A DNA stretch of 64,000 bases, taken from an uncultured Clostridia bacterium. GTDB lineage: Bacteria > Bacillota > Clostridia > Christensenellales > Borkfalkiaceae. The stretch covers positions 343,515 to 407,514 of the forward strand of contig CAKQQQ010000001.1 of the NCBI GenBank assembly GCA_934271065.1. The letters are read 5' to 3'. Shown one piece after another: positions 25,145-33,390 of the stretch. The notes below the pieces were generated by a model. It saw only the letters and a list, made by a program, of their open reading frames with translations. It was not told the origin of the DNA and did no database searches. A program made the translations under genes and the position numbers. How positions within the stretch are numbered: the stretch's first letter is position 1; every line of letters begins with the position of its first letter.

Positions 25145-26083
25145 ATGAAATACGAATTGATGTTAAGAATACTGTTTTACTTACTCGCGCGCGGAAAAAC
25201 TTCCGCGTCTAAACTCGCTTCGAGATTCGAAATATCTACGCGCAGCGTTATCCGTTATATCAACGAAATCAGTCTTGCAGGAATACCCGTCACGTCGGAT
25301 TACGGTCGCAACGGCGGTTATTATATTGCCGACTCGTATAAGTTGACCGACGGTTTTATGACCAAAGCCGAATTCGATGCTCTGATTGCCGCGGCGGAAG
25401 CGTTCAACGGTCCGGTCGGAGAAAAGCATCTTACTTCGGCTATCGAAAAACTGCAATCTCTTCATCGCCCGAATTCCGCCGGCGGAGAACTTAAAGCGGG
25501 AAACTTCCTGATCGATTTTTCGACTTGGGGCGGTCAGAACGACGCCAACTCGATAATATCCGTCATAGAAACCGCCATCGAAAAACTTATAACCGTAAAC
25601 ATAACTTACGTCGATAGAAACTCAAACCGCACGGAACGCGAAATCGAACCGCACGTTATCGTATTAAAACAGGGCGTCTGGTACGTTTACGCTTATTGCC
25701 GCGTCCGCAATGAATTCAGAATTTTCAAATTGTCGAGAATTTTATACGCTTCGCAAACGGACAATAAATTCGTAAAACGCCAAGTCGATATAGGCGCGCT
25801 TACATATGAAAACTGGCTTGAATCTTCAAACGCGGAATACGTCGATCTGATGATCGAATCCGACGCTTTAAGCGACGTGGAAGAATGGCTCGGCGTTAAA
25901 AACGTGTATCGAAAAGCCGACGGAAATTTTTACGCGTCGTGTAAACTGCCCGTAGACGACTGGCTCGTCTCCAAACTTACAAGTTATGGCAACAAAGTAA
26001 AAATTCTCTCGCCCGAATCGCTGATATGGGCTGTAAAAGGTCGCGCGACGGACGTACTTGAATTATATGCCGAATATAGATAA
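25145..26083 (+). CDS. HTH-WYL domain transcriptional regulator
   Basis: The protein has 312 residues. The N-terminal winged helix (residues 1-60: RILFYLLARGKTSASKLASRF, STRSVIRYINEISLAGIPV) is of the DeoR/YafY type. The WYL region begins near 150 with VNITYVDRNSNRTEREIEPHVIVL and the WYVYAYCR motif, followed by a C-terminal WCX-like extension. WYL domains bind nucleic acids or small ligands and often control defence, DNA-damage or transport genes. It is divergent from the HprK-like/peptidase/ABC cassette 110 bases away, so control of that cassette is likely but unproven. Confidence 0.88.
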   Translation: MKYELMLRILFYLLARGKTSASKLASRFEISTRSVIRYINEISLAGIPVTSDYGRNGGYYIADSYKLTDGFMTKAEFDALIAAAEAFNGPVGEKHLTSAIEKLQSLHRPNSAGGELKAGNFLIDFSTWGGQNDANSIISVIETAIEKLITVNITYVDRNSNRTEREIEPHVIVLKQGVWYVYAYCRVRNEFRIFKLSRILYASQTDNKFVKRQVDIGALTYENWLESSNAEYVDLMIESDALSDVEEWLGVKNVYRKADGNFYASCKLPVDDWLVSKLTSYGNKVKILSPESLIWAVKGRATDVLELYAEYR

Positions 26084-26129
26084 ACAACGCCGATAAGGTG
26101 GGGATTTTAGAACGTGGTGGTAAAAAATT

Positions 26130-26762
26130 ATGGACATATTTGATAAAGAAAGTAAATTAACCGAAAATATGTTTGACGGTTCATTTAATAAAAAAAAGAA
26201 ATATTGCAGCAAAGATTATTGGGATAATCGCATTTATAAAGAAAAAAACTATTTGAAGGCGGAGAAAGATATTGTAAATATTTTAAGCAAAAAACAAAAA
26301 TATAATGTGTACGATGTATGTCAATATTTTGCTGAAAAGTATTATGCTGTACAAATTCCTGTTAAATATGATATACCATATCGTGATACTAGTAATTTTC
26401 AATTTGGTTTGTTTAGTAGTGATAAATTTATTAATTCATCTACAAAAATTTATGACACCGAATTTAATTGCACTGATGACAAAATGGAAGATGGCGAAGA
26501 ATCTATTCTTTTAATGGTTGATTTGTATAATAATAAAACGTTGCACGATAAATATCCGGCAATTAAGCAAATTTATAATGAAATAATAAAATTCAAAAGG
26601 CAGCAAGAACAAAAAGGCAATTCGTCATATTATCAATTTAATACACTTATATCTATAACGAGTTATGACAGATTTACGATTAACTCTATGAACGTTATCG
26701 AAGGCGTATCGCCAATCGAAGATATAAATTATGAAATATGGTTTTTTTATAACCATTCATAA
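26130..26762 (+). CDS. AT-rich orphan protein, function unknown
   Basis: The protein has 210 residues, rich in Asn, Lys, Tyr and Asp, with no signal peptide or transmembrane helix. I recognise no domain. Segments such as YNVYDVCQYFAEKYYAVQIP and the C-terminal SPIEDINYEIWFFYNHS look like a compact soluble fold. Codons are mostly AT-ending, unlike the WYL gene just before it. No clear ribosome site precedes the ATG (AACGTGGTGGTAAAAAATT). The composition and position between a regulator and a tRNA suggest recent acquisition. Confidence 0.6.
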   Translation: MDIFDKESKLTENMFDGSFNKKKKYCSKDYWDNRIYKEKNYLKAEKDIVNILSKKQKYNVYDVCQYFAEKYYAVQIPVKYDIPYRDTSNFQFGLFSSDKFINSSTKIYDTEFNCTDDKMEDGEESILLMVDLYNNKTLHDKYPAIKQIYNEIIKFKRQQEQKGNSSYYQFNTLISITSYDRFTINSMNVIEGVSPIEDINYEIWFFYNHS

Positions 26763-26957
26763 AATAGATGGCGTAAAATTAACCGCTACACCGAAAAAGA
26801 ACTTTTCGGGACTGCGCAAAAACTTTACCAACTCTTAAATGCGCTGTTCGAATATGCCGTTTCGGACGAAAATTACAAATCACAGCCCTATGATTTTCTT
26901 ATATTTTGCAATATAAAAACCCAACTTAAACCCAACTTTACGAATTTTACGCAATGA
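26763..26957 (+). pseudogene. Possible gene remnant in frame with the AT-rich orphan
   Basis: After the TAA at 26760 the same frame stays open for 65 codons (RYTEKELFGTAQKLYQLLNA, then EYAVSDENYKSQPYDFL) and ends with TGA at 26957. It has no ATG. Codon use here is like the core genome rather than the orphan upstream, so it may be the tail of a different, broken gene. The family is unknown. Confidence 0.35.
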
Positions 26958-27013
26958 AAAAGCGGCTTAAATAGCAAAATTTAGTAAAATCCGCCATTAA
27001 AACCGCTGTAAAA

Positions 27014-27097
27014 TGGTGCGGATAACAGGAATCGAACCTGCACGGGGTTTCCAAAGGATCCTAAATCCTTCGCGTCTGCCAGTTCCGCCATATCCGC
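27014..27097 (-). tRNA. tRNA-Leu (TAG)
   Basis: A class II tRNA. Acceptor GCGGATA pairs with TATCCGC, the anticodon loop is TTTAGGA, and CCA is encoded. Confidence 0.93.
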
Positions 27098-27102
27098 AAA
27101 TT

Positions 27103-27130
27103 CGCCGAGTGAAAACACTCGGCGTTTTTA
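27103..27130 (+). terminator. Hairpin between tRNA-Leu(TAG) and the mutarotase gene
   Basis: CGCCGAGTG-AAAA-CACTCGGCG followed by TTTTTA on the plus strand. Genes on both sides are on the minus strand, where no T run follows, so its terminator role is unclear. Confidence 0.5.
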
Positions 27131-27153
27131 TATCGTTATATAATCGTCAATTA

Positions 27154-27576
27154 TTATTTAATTACGCCCTTTTTCAAAATTATGTTGGCGTATATTGCCT
27201 GTTCGCCCGTTGCGATTACCGCGTAAGCGTTTTTGGCGCGTTCGTAAAACGCGTATCGTTCGATTTCGCATTTTCTCACGTTTTTATCGCGCTTATTCGC
27301 AACCTTGTCGTATTTTGCCCAAATTTCCGGGGTGGGATCGCCGTTAGTCGTTTGCATAAGCATAAAATTCTGCTCCGAATAAGTATCGAGCGGAATGAGC
27401 GACAATACGGCGTCAAGCATCTCAACGCCGCCTATTCCGTCCGCCCTTACTACTCTTTTACCGCAAGTTCCGCTTGGAAAATTTCCGTCGGCAATAACTA
27501 TTTCGTCGCCGTGCCCCATTTCGCATAAAATTTTAAGAAGTTCCGGACTTGCGACTTTTGCAACACCTTTTAACAT
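27154..27576 (-). CDS. RbsD/FucU-family sugar mutarotase
   Basis: The protein has 140 residues from the ATG at 27576, preceded by AAAGGCGGG at good spacing; the longer frame to 27630 lacks a ribosome site. The family catalyses anomer interconversion of fucose or ribose before the kinase or isomerase step. LLKILCEMGHGDEIVIADGNFP carries the catalytic His, and the C-terminal YAVIATGEQAIYANIILKKG is the conserved active-site strand with Tyr and Asn. It resembles FucU more than RbsD in length and ending. No fucose or ribose catabolic genes are adjacent. Confidence 0.9.
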   Translation of the reverse strand: MLKGVAKVASPELLKILCEMGHGDEIVIADGNFPSGTCGKRVVRADGIGGVEMLDAVLSLIPLDTYSEQNFMLMQTTNGDPTPEIWAKYDKVANKRDKNVRKCEIERYAFYERAKNAYAVIATGEQAIYANIILKKGVIK

Positions 27577-27651
27577 ATCTATACCCGCCTTTTGCCGAAT
27601 AAGTCGGCTTTTTTCAACGATATTATACACTAAAAGATAATCAAACGCAAC

Positions 27652-28854
27652 TTAAAATCGAAATCGGTTTATGAAATTTTCAAAAACTTTTTCGACTAAA
27701 GCCGTATCCTTATCTTTTACCGCAAAATAAAACCCGTTTTTGCCCCTTAAACTAAAAATGAAATCGACCGTTTCGCAAACCGTTCGTGCTATATCGTCGC
27801 ACAATTCTCCGCCGGTCAGAAAGAAAACGGTAACGCCGTTATCGATAAACGTGACTCTATCGCTAAAATCGTTATACGAACGGCAAGAATCGTCGTATAA
27901 AGCGTTTACGCCGTCGGAATTTTGCGACGAGAAAAGCAATCCGTCAAGCGGATAATCTTTTCCTTTTTTAATTTTAACGAAAGCACACCCGCGTTTGCTT
28001 GCCGCAACGAAACCGCTATTTAATTTTTCATCTGAAACGATCGTACAATTCCGCGTCGGCGCAAAAGTGTTTTTAATCACGACGGGGATTTTTTTATCGA
28101 TAAGCGGTAATACGGCGTCCGGGTGCAAAACACTTGCTCCGAATTCGCCAAGCCGTCTGATTTGTTCGTACGACAATCGCTTAACGGGCGCGTTTTGCGA
28201 AATAACGCTCGGGTTATAAGCGTAAACCCCGTCTACGTCGGTAAAATCAACGAAGCAATCGGCGTTAATCGCCCTTGCCGCCACCGCGCCGCTCACGTCT
28301 CCGCCACCACGCGATAAAGTAATCACTCTGCCGTCTTCAGTCGCGCCGTAAAACCCGCCGCACACGAACACGCCGCGTTTCTTATATTCGTTTCTGATTT
28401 TATAATACGTTACGTCTGCGTTAAGCGTAAAATCATCGTTGAAAGTATATATATCGGCCGCGTCAACGAAAGGAAGGTGTAAAAACCTTGAAAAGATCAG
28501 CGAATATAAATATTCTCCGCGAGATAAAAGAAAATCGGGGGTTATCGCCTTTAAGGCGTAATCCTCGATCTTCATTAGTTCCGATTCAACGTCGACGTTA
28601 AGTTTCAGCGCGGCTTTTAATTTTCTTACCCGTTGAAAAAACGGAGCGAGACTTTTCGCAGGGCTTTCGCCGCAACGTAAATTTTTCCACGCTTCTATAA
28701 GCATATCTGTCGCTTTTGAGTATTCGTCGGTTTTTCCGCCGGCAGAAACGACGATAATTTTTACGTCTTTTTCTATGCGTATCGCGTCGGCGACTTTTAT
28801 CAGCGACTTTTCGTCAGCCATAGAAGTTCCGCCGAATTTTGCAACCTTAATCAA
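27652..28854 (-). CDS. lysC: Aspartokinase
   Basis: Aspartokinase phosphorylates aspartate, the first step toward Lys, Thr, Met and diaminopimelate. The start must be the TTG at 28854, because VAKFGGTSM, the family's N-terminal ATP motif, begins three codons in. Residues upstream of this come from reading through another gene's codons. The protein has 400 residues. RGGGDVSGAVAARAINADCFVDFTDVDGVY is the catalytic centre, with two ACT-like regulatory domains after about residue 255. The TTG overlaps the stop of a 36-codon membrane peptide gene (TTGA), so lysC is translated by coupling. Confidence 0.9.
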   Translation of the reverse strand: MIKVAKFGGTSMADEKSLIKVADAIRIEKDVKIIVVSAGGKTDEYSKATDMLIEAWKNLRCGESPAKSLAPFFQRVRKLKAALKLNVDVESELMKIEDYALKAITPDFLLSRGEYLYSLIFSRFLHLPFVDAADIYTFNDDFTLNADVTYYKIRNEYKKRGVFVCGGFYGATEDGRVITLSRGGGDVSGAVAARAINADCFVDFTDVDGVYAYNPSVISQNAPVKRLSYEQIRRLGEFGASVLHPDAVLPLIDKKIPVVIKNTFAPTRNCTIVSDEKLNSGFVAASKRGCAFVKIKKGKDYPLDGLLFSSQNSDGVNALYDDSCRSYNDFSDRVTFIDNGVTVFFLTGGELCDDIARTVCETVDFIFSLRGKNGFYFAVKDKDTALVEKVFENFINRFRF

Positions 28855-28961
28855 GCCTTGATGACGGCGAACACGAATATTGCGAGCGCAAGCGCGACGA
28901 CTGCGCATATTACCGCGCGAACAACTTTCGTACCCGTAGTTTCCTTCCTTTCGTTTTTCAT
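28851..28961 (-). CDS. 36-residue single-pass membrane peptide
   Basis: The frame reads MKNERKETTGTKVVRAVICA followed by VVALALAIFVFAVIKA. It has a polar, basic N-terminus and one transmembrane helix (about residues 14-34). GGAG sits six bases before the ATG, the start is 12 bases after the cdaA stop, and the stop overlaps the aspartokinase start (TTGA). This context and spacing are those of a real gene. It takes the place where cdaR usually follows cdaA but is far too short to be CdaR. Function unknown. Confidence 0.65.
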   Translation of the reverse strand: MKNERKETTGTKVVRAVICAVVALALAIFVFAVIKA

Positions 28962-28972
28962 AAAAATCTCCT

Positions 28973-29800
28973 TTATTTATGGGGCAAAAAGTCTTGCCAG
29001 TAATATTCTTTCAGAGTTTGACGAAGCATTTCGGAATCGGCGTATCTCTTAATCTTTCCGCCTTGCGCAATCGATATTATACCCGTTTCTTCCGATACGA
29101 TTAAGGCGGTAACGTTAATCGTTTCCGTTATGCCTATACCCGCCCTGTGACGAGTGCCGAGTTCTTTGGGAATATTAGATTCCTGCGACAGGGGAAGAAA
29201 GCAACCCGAAGCGAGAATTTTAGTGCCGTTGATTATCATCGCGCCGTCGTGCAAAGGCGTTTTCGGGAAAAAGATACTTTCGATAAGCGCGGCGGATATA
29301 TCGGAATCAACCACGACGCCGCTTTCAATAATGGCGCGCGGCAAGTTACCGTTTGCAAGTATTATTATAGCCCCCACGTCGTTTTTAGACATATCCTGCA
29401 ACGCTTTGATTATTTCGTCTATACACGCGTCGGCCGTATTTTGTTTGGGCGAACCCTTTTCGACGTGTCTGATTTCGCCGCTCTTTTTTGAAAAAGTTTC
29501 CCATATGTCGCGTTTGATTTCAGTTGCGAACAAAGAAGTTTCGGCAACTATAAACAGCGCGGGTACGAGTAAATACGCATACCTTTCAACCTGATCGTTT
29601 TTATCGATTTTGGCAAAGATAAAACCGGTAATAAGAATAAACGCGATAAAGACGAAAATAAGCCATTTCGCGTTATTCCTGTACAATAAATTTATTGAAA
29701 AAAAGAATAAGGCAAAAAGAGCGATTATCGTCAATACCGAAGCCGCCGGCGTAGAACTGAACGCCGCGCCGAAATTATCGAACACTTTTTTCAAATCCAT
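28973..29800 (-). CDS. cdaA: Diadenylate cyclase CdaA
   Basis: CdaA makes cyclic di-AMP from two ATP, a signal for potassium and osmolyte balance and cell-wall homeostasis. The protein has 275 residues. Three hydrophobic segments (about residues 18-38, 44-62, 74-92) precede the DAC domain with the catalytic DGAMI and GTRHRAGIG motifs. The usual Firmicute order cdaA-cdaR-glmM is broken here: a short membrane peptide and lysC follow. The ATG is preceded by AAGGAG. Confidence 0.94.
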   Translation of the reverse strand: MDLKKVFDNFGAAFSSTPAASVLTIIALFALFFFSINLLYRNNAKWLIFVFIAFILITGFIFAKIDKNDQVERYAYLLVPALFIVAETSLFATEIKRDIWETFSKKSGEIRHVEKGSPKQNTADACIDEIIKALQDMSKNDVGAIIILANGNLPRAIIESGVVVDSDISAALIESIFFPKTPLHDGAMIINGTKILASGCFLPLSQESNIPKELGTRHRAGIGITETINVTALIVSEETGIISIAQGGKIKRYADSEMLRQTLKEYYWQDFLPHK

Positions 29801-29888
29801 TTGTGTCTCCTTATATAATACGCAAGGTCAACCCGTTTTGTACTAAATTTATATTTTAGGTATACGCTATCCATTGATACGCAACCAC

Positions 29889-29926
29889 TAGCCGAGCGAG
29901 ATTCGAACCCCATTAAGTTTTAACGG
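29889..29926 (+). repeat. Short dispersed repeat, copy 2 (tRNA 3'-end-like)
   Basis: TAGCCGAGCGAGATTCGAAC followed by CCCATTAAGTTTTAACGG. It matches 10089-10124. The 29801-29967 interval between cdaA and holA contains nothing else I can name. Confidence 0.6.
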
Positions 29927-29967
29927 CGCAAAATTTGTAAAATCAGCGTTAAACTCTCTTGTTATAC

Positions 29968-30951
29968 TTAGCCGAGTAAAACTTCAAAAACCGCGTTCCA
30001 CATTGCGGAAGATTGCTCGATTTTACCGGTTTTGAAAGACTCGTCAAGCGCGCTTAATCCTTCCACTATCTCAAACAATCTCTTCGGCGTAAACGCCTTT
30101 GTCTGTTTGCGGGACATTTTCACGGCGAATTCTTTTACGCCGAGCGCGTCGGCAATATCCGCATCGGACAACTGCGACGTCTGAACGTAAAGCAGTCTTC
30201 TGAAATAGTAATAAAGCGATACGAAAAGTTTCTGTTTATCCTGCGAAGCGTCGAGCGTATCGTTAAAAGCGGTATACGCTTTATCGTAGTTTTTTTCGGC
30301 GATAAACCCGACTATTTCAAAAAGCGTAAAATCGGTTTCTTTCGCGCAAATATCCCGCACGTCGTCGACGGTTATCGAGCCGCAACCGTGTCGATACGCT
30401 ATCAGTTTGGCAGTCTCTCCGTTTATGCGCGTCATATCGGACTCGCAAAATTCGGCAAGCGCGGAAACGGCGTTTTCGTCAATAGTCAAATTCTCTTTTG
30501 CGGTTGCGTTTTTAACCCAAGCCTTTATAAGCGCGTAATCGCCCTTGGAACAATCAACGTAAGTAACGTTCGACTGTTTTTTCAACTGTTCACTCGGAAG
30601 AACGTTACAAATTACGAGAACCGTACTATCGCAAGGGTTTTCAAAATAAGAACGCATTAAATTCAATTCCGATGCGGACGGATAAAATTCTTTTAATAAA
30701 ACAACCCTTTTATCGCTCATAAACGGATAACAAAAGAGCGCGGAATTGAATTTATCGTAGTCTTCTTTTACTATCGAACTCTCGAAACGCGTTAAGTTTA
30801 CGTCCGGCATACTTACGCATTTTTCGATAATTAACCTTGCCGCGTTTTCAACGAAAAAAGCGTCGTCGCCGCACGCAAGATATATAGGCTCAACCTTTAC
30901 GGCGAGACTTTTTTTGAGTTCGCGGAATTTCATTTGAGTATATTTTATCAT
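29968..30951 (-). CDS. holA: DNA polymerase III delta subunit
   Basis: HolA opens the sliding clamp within the clamp loader. The protein has 327 residues. The N-terminal EPIYLACGDDAFFVENAARLI and the segments ALFCYPFMSDKRVVLLKEF, LIKAWVKNATAKENLTIDENAVSALAEF and ALSALDESFKTGKIE are typical of delta. It follows comEC, a long-conserved Firmicute pairing (comEC-holA-rpsT); rpsT here is elsewhere at 55556. ATG at 30951 is used; ATG at 30933 is possible and neither has a strong ribosome site. Confidence 0.92.
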   Translation of the reverse strand: MIKYTQMKFRELKKSLAVKVEPIYLACGDDAFFVENAARLIIEKCVSMPDVNLTRFESSIVKEDYDKFNSALFCYPFMSDKRVVLLKEFYPSASELNLMRSYFENPCDSTVLVICNVLPSEQLKKQSNVTYVDCSKGDYALIKAWVKNATAKENLTIDENAVSALAEFCESDMTRINGETAKLIAYRHGCGSITVDDVRDICAKETDFTLFEIVGFIAEKNYDKAYTAFNDTLDASQDKQKLFVSLYYYFRRLLYVQTSQLSDADIADALGVKEFAVKMSRKQTKAFTPKRLFEIVEGLSALDESFKTGKIEQSSAMWNAVFEVLLG

Positions 30952-31043
30952 TTACGCCGAAAAAAATCAAGCGTATCCGTCTCTCATTTGCATATTCTTT
31001 TATCCGTTACTGCGTATAAAGTTATGCGGTATTGACGGGATTT

Positions 31044-32537
31044 TTAAGAAAACGCAAGCGCAAAAATAAGACAAACGCCCGAAAAAACGGCTGTTACGCG
31101 CTTAACTTTGACGTTCAGATTTACCACGTCAGACGAAAGAAACAACAACAAATAGTAAATTGCCAGAAGCCACGACGGAAAAACCGTAACCGCGGTTTTC
31201 GCAGAAGCAAGGAAGTTTGTGAGATAATCTATTCCGGACAAAAATCTGTCGGCAAGATAAAGCGTAATCGACGGCGGAAACACGGTCGACAATAGCACCC
31301 CGAAAACGCACAAGTAATACCCGAAAGAAACCGCGGGAACGATCAATAAATTCGACACTACCGATATGACGGGATAACGCCCGAAATAAGAAACGCAAAG
31401 CGGAACGGTAGCGGCGGTGGCGGCGAACAGAACGCCTATCGAACCGTTAAGTTTTTCGGATTTGGTATTTATCGCAGCCGAAACCGACGGCGCAAGAATT
31501 ATCAGAGACAGACACAGAATAAACGAAAGCCTGTACCCCGCGCCGAAAAATTCAAACGGATTATTCAGCAGTACGACCATACTTGCCACCGAAACGGCAG
31601 ATAATCTGTCGCGATTTTCGTATGCGGAATCGATAACGAGATAAACCGAACAAATAATAGCCGCGCGAAGCGAAGACGCCGAAAACCCGCACGCCATAGA
31701 ATAAGTTACTATCAGACAAATTATGATGAAAGACTTCGTCGCCTTGCGGAGCGGAATCGGCATCAGAAGTAATCCGAGCAACGCGCAAAGCAACCCGACG
31801 TGCATTCCGGAAACGGCAAATACGTGCGCAACGCCCGCCGCGCGATAAATTTCCGCACCGTCTTTCATTGCAATGGTATCGCCGCATATCAAACCGAGTG
31901 CGATTTTACGCGACGTATCGCTCATAAAAGAACATTTATCCGAAATAAATTTACGAAACTTATATTTTACGGTAGTTTTTACGCCTATTTTCGTAACGTC
32001 GCCGCGCGCACGCGCAACGTTAGACACCCCGCTGCTAAGCGAGTACGAGTATTTACCGTTCTTAACCGACTCCGCCTTTTCTACGGACGCGTCAAATTCC
32101 ACGGCGTCGCATGCATAAAATTCTTCTGCGACTCCGTACAGAGCGATATTGCCCGCGCTTACCCCGTCGCATTTGCAATCGGTAAGAATATAATAAAATT
32201 CCCCGTCTCCGTACGAAACGTAATCTATAACGCCGCTTACTTTATAATCGCCGTCGTCTATCGCTTTATCGTAAACCTTTTCGGCGCGTTTTACCGTGGC
32301 TGTGCCGCTCGTAAACGCCAGAACGACGCTAACGATAGCAGTTATAAGAACGATTACTCTATCTTCTTTATCGCATATCAAAATATAAACCGAAAAAGCG
32401 ACGGCAATCGCAAAAATCGGAATAATTCTCGAAAGCACGCCGAGCGTCGGAGTGAATGCGGCGAAAGCAATTGCGGCTATCTGAGATAGCGCAGCCGCCG
32501 CAAAAGGTCTGAAATGTACGAATTGAAATTTCTTCAT
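31044..32537 (-). CDS. comEC: ComEC/Rec2-family DNA uptake channel, without the C-terminal metallo-beta-lactamase domain
   Basis: ComEC forms the inner-membrane channel for single-stranded DNA in transformation. The protein has 497 residues. An N-terminal membrane segment and OB-like domain (about residues 85-175) precede the competence domain marked by AAGVAHVFAVSGMHVGLL and many transmembrane helices. The nuclease-like MBL domain found in full-length ComEC (over 700 residues) is absent; the frame ends after the last helix. A separate MBL gene lies just upstream but is of a different subfamily. Transformation proteins other than ComEC are not in the window. Confidence 0.88.
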   Translation of the reverse strand: MKKFQFVHFRPFAAAALSQIAAIAFAAFTPTLGVLSRIIPIFAIAVAFSVYILICDKEDRVIVLITAIVSVVLAFTSGTATVKRAEKVYDKAIDDGDYKVSGVIDYVSYGDGEFYYILTDCKCDGVSAGNIALYGVAEEFYACDAVEFDASVEKAESVKNGKYSYSLSSGVSNVARARGDVTKIGVKTTVKYKFRKFISDKCSFMSDTSRKIALGLICGDTIAMKDGAEIYRAAGVAHVFAVSGMHVGLLCALLGLLLMPIPLRKATKSFIIICLIVTYSMACGFSASSLRAAIICSVYLVIDSAYENRDRLSAVSVASMVVLLNNPFEFFGAGYRLSFILCLSLIILAPSVSAAINTKSEKLNGSIGVLFAATAATVPLCVSYFGRYPVISVVSNLLIVPAVSFGYYLCVFGVLLSTVFPPSITLYLADRFLSGIDYLTNFLASAKTAVTVFPSWLLAIYYLLLFLSSDVVNLNVKVKRVTAVFSGVCLIFALAFS

Positions 32538-32560
32538 AAGTATAAACGCCGAAATTCACA

Positions 32561-33289
32561 TTAAATTTCGTACTCTTCGTTCTCTTCGGCAATGCAGCAC
32601 AATCTGCTTGCCGCGCTTATTTCTTCAATCACGTCTTTCTCGTTGTATTCGGGATTGATATGCGTAATAATCGCCTTAACGCCGTACTTTTCGGCTAACT
32701 CGCAACACTTTTTCACACTCATATGCGGCTTTGACTCGCTCCAGTCTTTATCGAGAAATCCGCCGTCTAACAAAGCGAGATCCGCATTTTCCAAAAGCCT
32801 TTCGAGATTAACGCTTTCGTTAGAATCTCCGCCGTAAGCAAAAACAGAATTTCCGTCGCAAACGGTAAAACCGAGACAAGGCACGGGATGATTGACCGAA
32901 TAAAATCTGAAATCGAAAGAACCTATACGGACACGGTCTCCGTCGGAAACTCGGATTATTTCAAACGCACTCATACCCGCGATAGCCAAAGATAGCGGCG
33001 AGTCCGAAAAAGGACAATAAATTTTTAACGGTTTAATCGCGTCGTTTTTTGCCGCAAGACGTTGCAGAGCGTAACCGAGTACGCCTACGTCGCTGCAATG
33101 GTCGAAGTGAAAATGAGACAGAATCAAAGCGTCGAGACTATCGATATTCTTGTATGCGACGAAACGGGAAAACGCGCCCGCGCCGAACTCGAACGCAACG
33201 GTCGTACGCTCGTCGGATATTGCGTACGCGCTCGTCGCGCCGCCGACTTGCGGATACGGACCGTACTTACCTAAGATTTTTAACTTCAT
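32561..33289 (-). CDS. MBL-fold hydrolase (RNase Z/phosphodiesterase-like)
   Basis: The protein has 242 residues. The zinc motif LSHFHFDHCSDVGVL, then FAYGGDSN (Asp), ADLALLDGG and IITHINPEY (His) are of the RNase Z/PhnP-like MBL group. N-terminal KYGPYPQVGGATSAY is common in single-domain members with unknown substrate. The ATG follows GGAG at good spacing. It is the first gene of an MBL-comEC-holA unit behind a consensus promoter at 33308-33336. It could partner the truncated ComEC, but its motif is not that of the ComEC nuclease domain. Confidence 0.85.
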   Translation of the reverse strand: MKLKILGKYGPYPQVGGATSAYAISDERTTVAFEFGAGAFSRFVAYKNIDSLDALILSHFHFDHCSDVGVLGYALQRLAAKNDAIKPLKIYCPFSDSPLSLAIAGMSAFEIIRVSDGDRVRIGSFDFRFYSVNHPVPCLGFTVCDGNSVFAYGGDSNESVNLERLLENADLALLDGGFLDKDWSESKPHMSVKKCCELAEKYGVKAIITHINPEYNEKDVIEEISAASRLCCIAEENEEYEI

Positions 33290-33307
33290 AATTATACTCC
33301 GATAAAT

Positions 33308-33336
33308 ATTTTAATAAAATACGACAAAAATGTCAA
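33308..33336 (-). promoter_or_regulatory. Promoter of the MBL-comEC-holA operon
   Basis: On the minus strand TTGACA, 17 bases, TAAAAT. It is divergent from the 6S RNA promoter, 20 bases away. Confidence 0.8.
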
Positions 33337-33355
33337 TATTTCAGAACGTAAATAT

Positions 33356-33384
33356 TTGATTTGGCAAATGAAATATGCTATAAT
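33356..33384 (+). promoter_or_regulatory. Promoter of 6S RNA
   Basis: TTGATT, 17 bases, TATAAT. The predicted start is near 33391. Confidence 0.8.
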
Positions 33385-33390
33385 CCCTTT

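Noticed and set aside
28855..28908. Upstream extension of aspartokinase (RRACARNIRVRRHQG)
   Set aside because: It is the out-of-frame shadow of the 36-codon membrane peptide gene; the family N-terminus begins at the TTG.
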